In this document: piece by piece, positions 60,453 to 64,000 of the stretch | Layout of the letters: every line of letters begins with the position of its first letter | Numbering within the stretch: position 1 is the first letter of the stretch | From: Wolfiporia cocos | Taxonomy: Eukaryota > Basidiomycota > Agaricomycetes > Polyporales > Phaeolaceae | DNA length: 64,000 nucleotides | Assembly (NCBI GenBank): GCA_029448655.1 | Contig: JACCLO010000003.1 | Span: 3,224,001 to 3,288,000 of the forward strand | Direction of reading: 5' to 3' | Translations under genes and position numbers: made by a program | Notes under the pieces: generated by a model | Database searches by the model: none | Told to the model about the DNA's origin: nothing | The model's input: the letters and a program-made list of their open reading frames with translations, nothing else

Positions 60453-60795
60453 TGACGGACTCCAAACCCTTATCTTATCTAAGCGCGCACCTATGCAGTC
60501 ACGTGCAAAGACCCCAGACACCCTATCACGTGTTGCCATACCCCCGGACACTCTGTGCCGTGTACCTACACCCATTATAGGGTTACTACAATATCTCGGA
60601 CTATCAGCTTATGTAATAACTATACAGTAGCCAAACAATGTACAAACAGTAGAATAGCATATATACTGGCCGATGAGCAGGGTAGCACCCCAGACTCGTC
60701 TTGGCCTTATACGCCTTGAGTAGCCTCAGATCAGGAATACGCTTTCACACGAGTCATATTCCCCTGAGTAGTTGCTTGAAGTGTTGCTTGTGTCA
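60415..60795 (+). repeat. 3' LTR of the dUTPase retroelement
   Basis: 381 bp, same ends as the 5' LTR, followed by the CATAT duplication at 60796-60800. It differs from the 5' LTR at six positions. Confidence 0.94.
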
Positions 60796-60866
60796 CATAT
60801 GGTGAATTGTTGCACAGTTGCAGAGGCATATGGTGAATTGTTGCACAGTTGCAGAGGCATCTGGTG
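60796..60866. repeat. 31-bp minisatellite, right part
   Basis: Continuation of the array at 52571-52671 beyond the retroelement: ATGGTGAATTGTTGCACAGT followed by TGCAGAGGCAT, twice, then GGTGAAAGAGCC. Confidence 0.88.
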
Positions 60867-60892
60867 AAAGAGCCACCAGTTGCCAGGCCTGC

Positions 60893-61602
60893 TGTTACGG
60901 GTCGAATACCCGTTCGTATATTCGAGTTGCGAATATAGATCGTTCTTCTGCACGTAGGCACGTCGCCGTATGCAAGGCAAATACTCGTTAGATGCCTTCG
61001 GGTCCTAAGTGAAGTCCTTAGGAGATCGGTTAATATCCAATACGCGTTAGAGGATATAATCTGTTCAAGTGCGAGTCGAATAGAATATAAGACTCGCCTA
61101 AGTCCAAGAAGTCAGTGTGCACTTCGAGGACTTAGTCGTTCGATTGCTCGAGTGAGAAATACTGAGCGTAGTTTCCTACGTTTGAGAACGAGTATAAGAC
61201 TTCTTGTTTATACAACAAGGTTGAGCTGAAGGGATTCGACAATAAGTACATGAGCTTTTATACTACACTAAGTTTCAGGGGTCAAGTTCGTCCCAGATGT
61301 CACCGCTACTATCTACGCTATAGTACCAAACGTTTGATAAGTATGTAGTGATATGTCTGAAACGATAGATAGAAATGATGATGGCGGTTGAACGCCATCT
61401 GTCAGCTAATGAATGATAATCATGAAACGGGGACAGAGTTGGATCTGTCAAAAGTGAAACACGCCCTACATGCTAGTACAACTGGGGATACGCCCAGTAG
61501 AGTCACGAGTAGCCAGGGGGTTGGTTGCGCAACAAGTCCCTGTATCGTATTTGCCCGGTGGTGAGTTCTGTCGATATTCGAAAAATTAAAATAACCGTAA
61601 CA
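60893..61602 (-). repeat. 3' LTR of the second chromovirus
   Basis: 710 bp ending in the 8-bp inverted repeats TGTTACGG and CCGTAACA (60893-60900, 61595-61602). A TATAAAAG box on the minus strand lies at 61255-61262. The minus-strand purine tract GGGAGGGGCTGA at 61603-61614 abuts it. Confidence 0.88.
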
Positions 61603-61613
61603 TCAGCCCCTCC

Positions 61614-62561
61614 CTAGGCATTCGTCGGCCTCGACGGATCCTCCAAGTTCCCCTCCTCAGAGTGCCTCGGCATCCTGTTCGTTGTAGATGTCGCCGTTCC
61701 CGCTGAGGGACGGGGTCGTAGGAGTTCGCCATACAAAGTGTTGGCGGCATTCATTCTGTCGATGACCTGGTTGATTGAGCCCACAAGCTCGGCAAATATA
61801 GTCGGGGCAGTCGAGGATCCAGTGGTTAGCGGAACCACATTGTCGACACGGCTGCTCGGGTGAAGGTCTCGCTGGTACCCGTAGGGAAGGGATATCGCGG
61901 AGGTATTCGTTATGTTGGTACCTCCAGTGGTGTGCGGCTCGGTGAAGGTTCCGTGCTGCCCATGCGGGTAGGGAGGCGGTGTCTCGTTCGTGCTCCCTCG
62001 CACCTCGCTCAAACTCCTCGCGGGTAATGCTCTGCACCGAAGGAGATCGTCGAATAGGCGGCGTGCTATTCGCTCTTCGCTGTCGCACTGGGGTAGCCCT
62101 AGGGCTCGTCGGGCGTGCAGGTGGTTCACGTCTCCCGTTGCCTCCCATACCAGAAATACGTGTCGTCGGGTCTCTAACTCCTGTTCGGCGGGCTCTCTGA
62201 GTCTTGGTAGGCAGAGGAAATAATACTCGATCGCATTCCATAAAATCAAACGGCCTTGCAACTTGGCGTCGTTCGTCGGTGGTGAAAAAGCGGGCGGGTC
62301 ATGGTACATATTCGGGTCGGTTGGGAGTAGTGTGCTCGCGATCCTCGAAGTCGTTGAGCGCATGTCGTAGTCGTGCCGTCGTCGTGGTGGCCAGTCTGTC
62401 AATAAGTCAGTCGGTGAGTAGCTCGAGTCCCTCCCTCTGCGCTCTGATCTGCCCCTCCATTCGGACGAGGTCCTCGGTGATGTTCTGGTACGAGCTGTAT
62501 ACGTGGGTGAGATCCTGCGCGATGTCGAAGAGGGCCGTCCAGCCATCGGCTCGGCCAGCAA
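61614..62561 (-). CDS. Zinc-knuckle ORF downstream of integrase
   Basis: Lies 3' of the integrase ORF in the element's direction and overlaps its end (integrase stops at 62407). One frame (62561-61614) reads LILWNAIEYYFLCLPRLREP and ARRALGLPQCDSEERIARRL. A second frame (62241-61657) reads REHERDTASLPAWAARNLHR and carries CRQCGSANHWILDC (a CX2CX4HX4C knuckle) followed by CRACGLNQPGHRQNEC (CX2CX6HX4C). One of the frames is broken, or a frameshift joins them. Knuckles of this type normally belong to gag; here they sit at the far end of the element. Function unknown. Confidence 0.6.
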   Translation of the reverse strand: MLAEPMAGRPSSTSRRISPTYTARTRTSPRTSSEWRGRSERRGRDSSYSPTDLLTDWPPRRRHDYDMRSTTSRIASTLLPTDPNMYHDPPAFSPPTNDAKLQGRLILWNAIEYYFLCLPRLREPAEQELETRRHVFLVWEATGDVNHLHARRALGLPQCDSEERIARRLFDDLLRCRALPARSLSEVRGSTNETPPPYPHGQHGTFTEPHTTGGTNITNTSAISLPYGYQRDLHPSSRVDNVVPLTTGSSTAPTIFAELVGSINQVIDRMNAANTLYGELLRPRPSAGTATSTTNRMPRHSEEGNLEDPSRPTNA

Positions 62562-64000
62562 AGGGTCCCTCGGCCCTATACCAGAGGAGGGCGTGTCTGA
62601 TCTTGGGGGGAATACCTCCTCGGTGGCGTACCTCTCGGCCGACCTTCTCGACGGTCTGCGTCACCGGGAGTCGTGGTGCGACGGGGGAGCTGATGGCGAG
62701 CCGTCGACATACTATTACTGTTCGGCTTTTGAGTGTTGGGGTTGTTCTGACTCGCATTCGGTGGTAGCTTTTTATCAGCTCCTTGGAATGCTCCAAGTTC
62801 GCCTCGTCTTCCCATGAGTTGTCGGCCGTGGCATAGCCTTTCCACTTGACGAAGTATTGATGCTTCTTTCCTCGCCATCTGTCAGCCAAGATAGCTTCGA
62901 CTTCATATTCCTCCTGCCCCTTAATGATATCCGGTGGCGGCCGTAGGTAATTGGGTCCGTGCACCCTTGTTTCTTTGAATGGTTTTAGTAGGGCAGCGTG
63001 GAATACCGGATGAATTTTCCAGCTCGCTGGTAACTGCAACCGGTATGTCGTGGGTCCCATCTTTTCTGTGATGGTGAAGGGTCCTTCTCTTTTTGGTGCC
63101 AGTTTGTTTGATTCATAGGGGATCGTTAGGTTCTTGGCATCGAGCCAGACCTTGTCCCCTTTCTCAAGCTTTGGCAGTTCCCTAAGAAACCGCCCTGCCA
63201 TTCTTTTCTGGGCTAATTCATGCGCGATGAATGCCATCTTTCGCGCCTCTTTGACCTTCTTGATCCTGTCGACAGCTGCCGGGATGTTCCCTACTCTGTC
63301 ATAGTCTGGGAATCCTCTCGGGACGTATCCTAGGATTATTTCAAGTGGCGCTGGCCGGTTTTCGGTCCGTCTGGTGTTGTGCGCAAATTCGACATCAGGC
63401 AGTCGTTGTACCCATTGGAAAGGGTCGTTCATGCAATAGATACGAAGGTATGCTTCGATCTGTTGGTTCATCCTTTCCGTTTGTCCGTCTGTCTGGGGAT
63501 GGTATGCTGTACTCATCGCTGACTCCGTTCCCTGCAGCTTGCATAATTCCCTGAATAGTTTTGATGCGAATTGTGGTCCCCTGTCCGAGATGATTTTTCG
63601 GGGGATGCCGTATTGTGAATATATCTTTCGATGGAATATTTCTGCGGCCCCTTCGCTTGTAATTGTTTTGTCGCATGGGGTGAGAGAGATGGCCTTGGAT
63701 AGGCCATGGTCGACAATCACCATCATGGAGTCATACTTTCCGACTCTTGCCAGGTCGGTGACAAAATCGACCGAGCACTGTGAGAAGGGGAGGGCGTCTT
63801 CCCGTGTCGGTATTGGTTGCAAAGGGGGTTTTAGCGGATTCCTGTCAGGTTTCATCTGTTGACAGATTGCACAGCCCCGGACGTATTCCGCTATCATTGT
63901 TCTCATGTCAGGCCACCAGAAGTGGGTCGTAATCTGTACTGTTGTACCCCAGATCCCAGGGTGTCCGGCTGGGATCGTGTCGTGATATTTTGAGATGACG
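62407..64000 (-). CDS. Chromovirus integrase with chromodomain (5' part outside window)
   Basis: Open on the minus strand to the window edge. The HHCC zinc finger is complete (GHPGIWG, THFWWPDMRTM, GCAICQQMKPDR). The DDE core has D in CSVDFVTDL, D in IISDRGPQFASKLF and E in HPQTDGQTERMNQQIEAYLR. The GPY-like module is KREGPFTITEKMGPTTYRLQ and IHPVFHAALLKPF. The chromodomain EYEVEAILADRWRGKKHQYF followed by VKWKGYATADNSWEDEANLE has the cage aromatics. An Arg/Pro linker and a coiled tail (YSSYQNITEDLVRMEGQIRA) end at 62407. Chromodomains steer chromoviruses to heterochromatin. Confidence 0.94.
   Translation of the reverse strand, partial: VISKYHDTIPAGHPGIWGTTVQITTHFWWPDMRTMIAEYVRGCAICQQMKPDRNPLKPPLQPIPTREDALPFSQCSVDFVTDLARVGKYDSMMVIVDHGLSKAISLTPCDKTITSEGAAEIFHRKIYSQYGIPRKIISDRGPQFASKLFRELCKLQGTESAMSTAYHPQTDGQTERMNQQIEAYLRIYCMNDPFQWVQRLPDVEFAHNTRRTENRPAPLEIILGYVPRGFPDYDRVGNIPAAVDRIKKVKEARKMAFIAHELAQKRMAGRFLRELPKLEKGDKVWLDAKNLTIPYESNKLAPKREGPFTITEKMGPTTYRLQLPASWKIHPVFHAALLKPFKETRVHGPNYLRPPPDIIKGQEEYEVEAILADRWRGKKHQYFVKWKGYATADNSWEDEANLEHSKELIKSYHRMRVRTTPTLKSRTVIVCRRLAISSPVAPRLPVTQTVEKVGREVRHRGGIPPKIRHALLWYRAEGPFAGRADGWTALFDIAQDLTHVYSSYQNITEDLVRMEGQIRAQREGLELLTD

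Larger units (their letters stand above)
52672..60795 (+). mobile_element. Complete but inactive Ty3/Gypsy LTR retrotransposon with a dUTPase domain (8124 bp)
   Basis: Two 381-bp LTRs (TGTCAC to TGTCA) flank gag, dUTPase, protease, reverse transcriptase, RNase H and integrase, in Ty3/Gypsy order. The target duplication CATAT lies at 52667-52671 and 60796-60800. A self-complementary PBS and a purine tract are present. The LTRs differ at six sites, five of them transitions at CpG, which is about 98.4 percent identity. The coding region is broken: in-frame TGA stops at 54066, 54474, 54783, 55441, 57061 and 57370, a frame change between gag and pol, a frameshift near 58775, and a protease active-site change. 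Confidence 0.95.
60893..64000 (-). mobile_element. Second Ty3/Gypsy chromovirus, minus strand, truncated by the window edge
   Basis: Read on the minus strand: integrase with chromodomain (62407 to beyond 64000), a further ORF with zinc knuckles (61614-62561), a polypurine tract and a 710-bp 3' LTR (60893-61602). Upstream gag, protease, RT and 5' LTR lie outside the window. The integrase frame is intact to the edge, so it may be younger than its neighbour. Confidence 0.93.

Noticed and set aside
60893..60920. tRNA-like B-box (GGGTCGAATACCC)
   Set aside because: It is a short palindrome at the LTR end and no tRNA fold or A box lies upstream.

Overview
This is a nuclear window from a filamentous basidiomycete, probably an Agaricomycete close to the polypores. 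The evidence is protein-coding genes cut by many 47-65 bp GT-AG introns, typical basidiomycete families (YVC1-type channel, 7-TM orphan protein, lineage-specific proteins, an expanded-type P450) and Ty3/Gypsy chromoviruses. No rRNA or tRNA was recognised. Genes were read by joining exons by eye; where exon lengths were summed, the reading phase closed exactly.

Positions 1-14517 are compact housekeeping DNA: TRAPPC12-like (minus, cut by the left edge), VPS5 (plus), MPE1 (minus), ERG4 (plus) and a YVC1/TRP-like channel (minus), in divergent and convergent pairs. Positions 14518-20711 are looser: a 400-bp terminal-inverted-repeat element, a 323-aa seven-TM protein and one small membrane ORF. Positions 20712-35476 are gene-dense again: CLR2, a KAR9/GAS2 protein, an inverted and internally deleted copy of the PP2A-B55 gene, an ER J-protein, COX9, the intact PP2A B55 subunit and an FBXO9-like F-box protein. 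Positions 36345-50135 hold a P450, two minisatellites, a lineage-specific unknown protein, RPF1, a p24 cargo receptor, a TA-flanked MITE and ETR1.

From about 50540 the DNA becomes a transposon nest. Two decayed short-chain reductase genes lie there, one split near its C-terminus by a 691-bp hAT-like MITE with an 8-bp target duplication. A complete 8124-bp Ty3/Gypsy element (52672-60795) with a 5-bp target duplication has landed in a 31-bp minisatellite. A second chromovirus (60893 to beyond 64000, minus) lies beside it.

The most interesting system is the 8.1-kb retroelement. Its polyprotein carries a full dUTPase-like domain between gag and protease. Its primer-binding site is an 11-nt perfect complement of the predicted 5' end of its own RNA, as in Tf1-type self-priming elements. 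This copy is dead: in-frame stops that are almost all TGA, frame breaks, and Asn in place of the protease catalytic Asp. The neighbouring element has a zinc-knuckle ORF downstream of integrase. Other points of note are two 14-nt microexons, one encoding the P450 I-helix AGTDT motif, a GC-AG intron, and a doubled CACGTG box upstream of ERG4.
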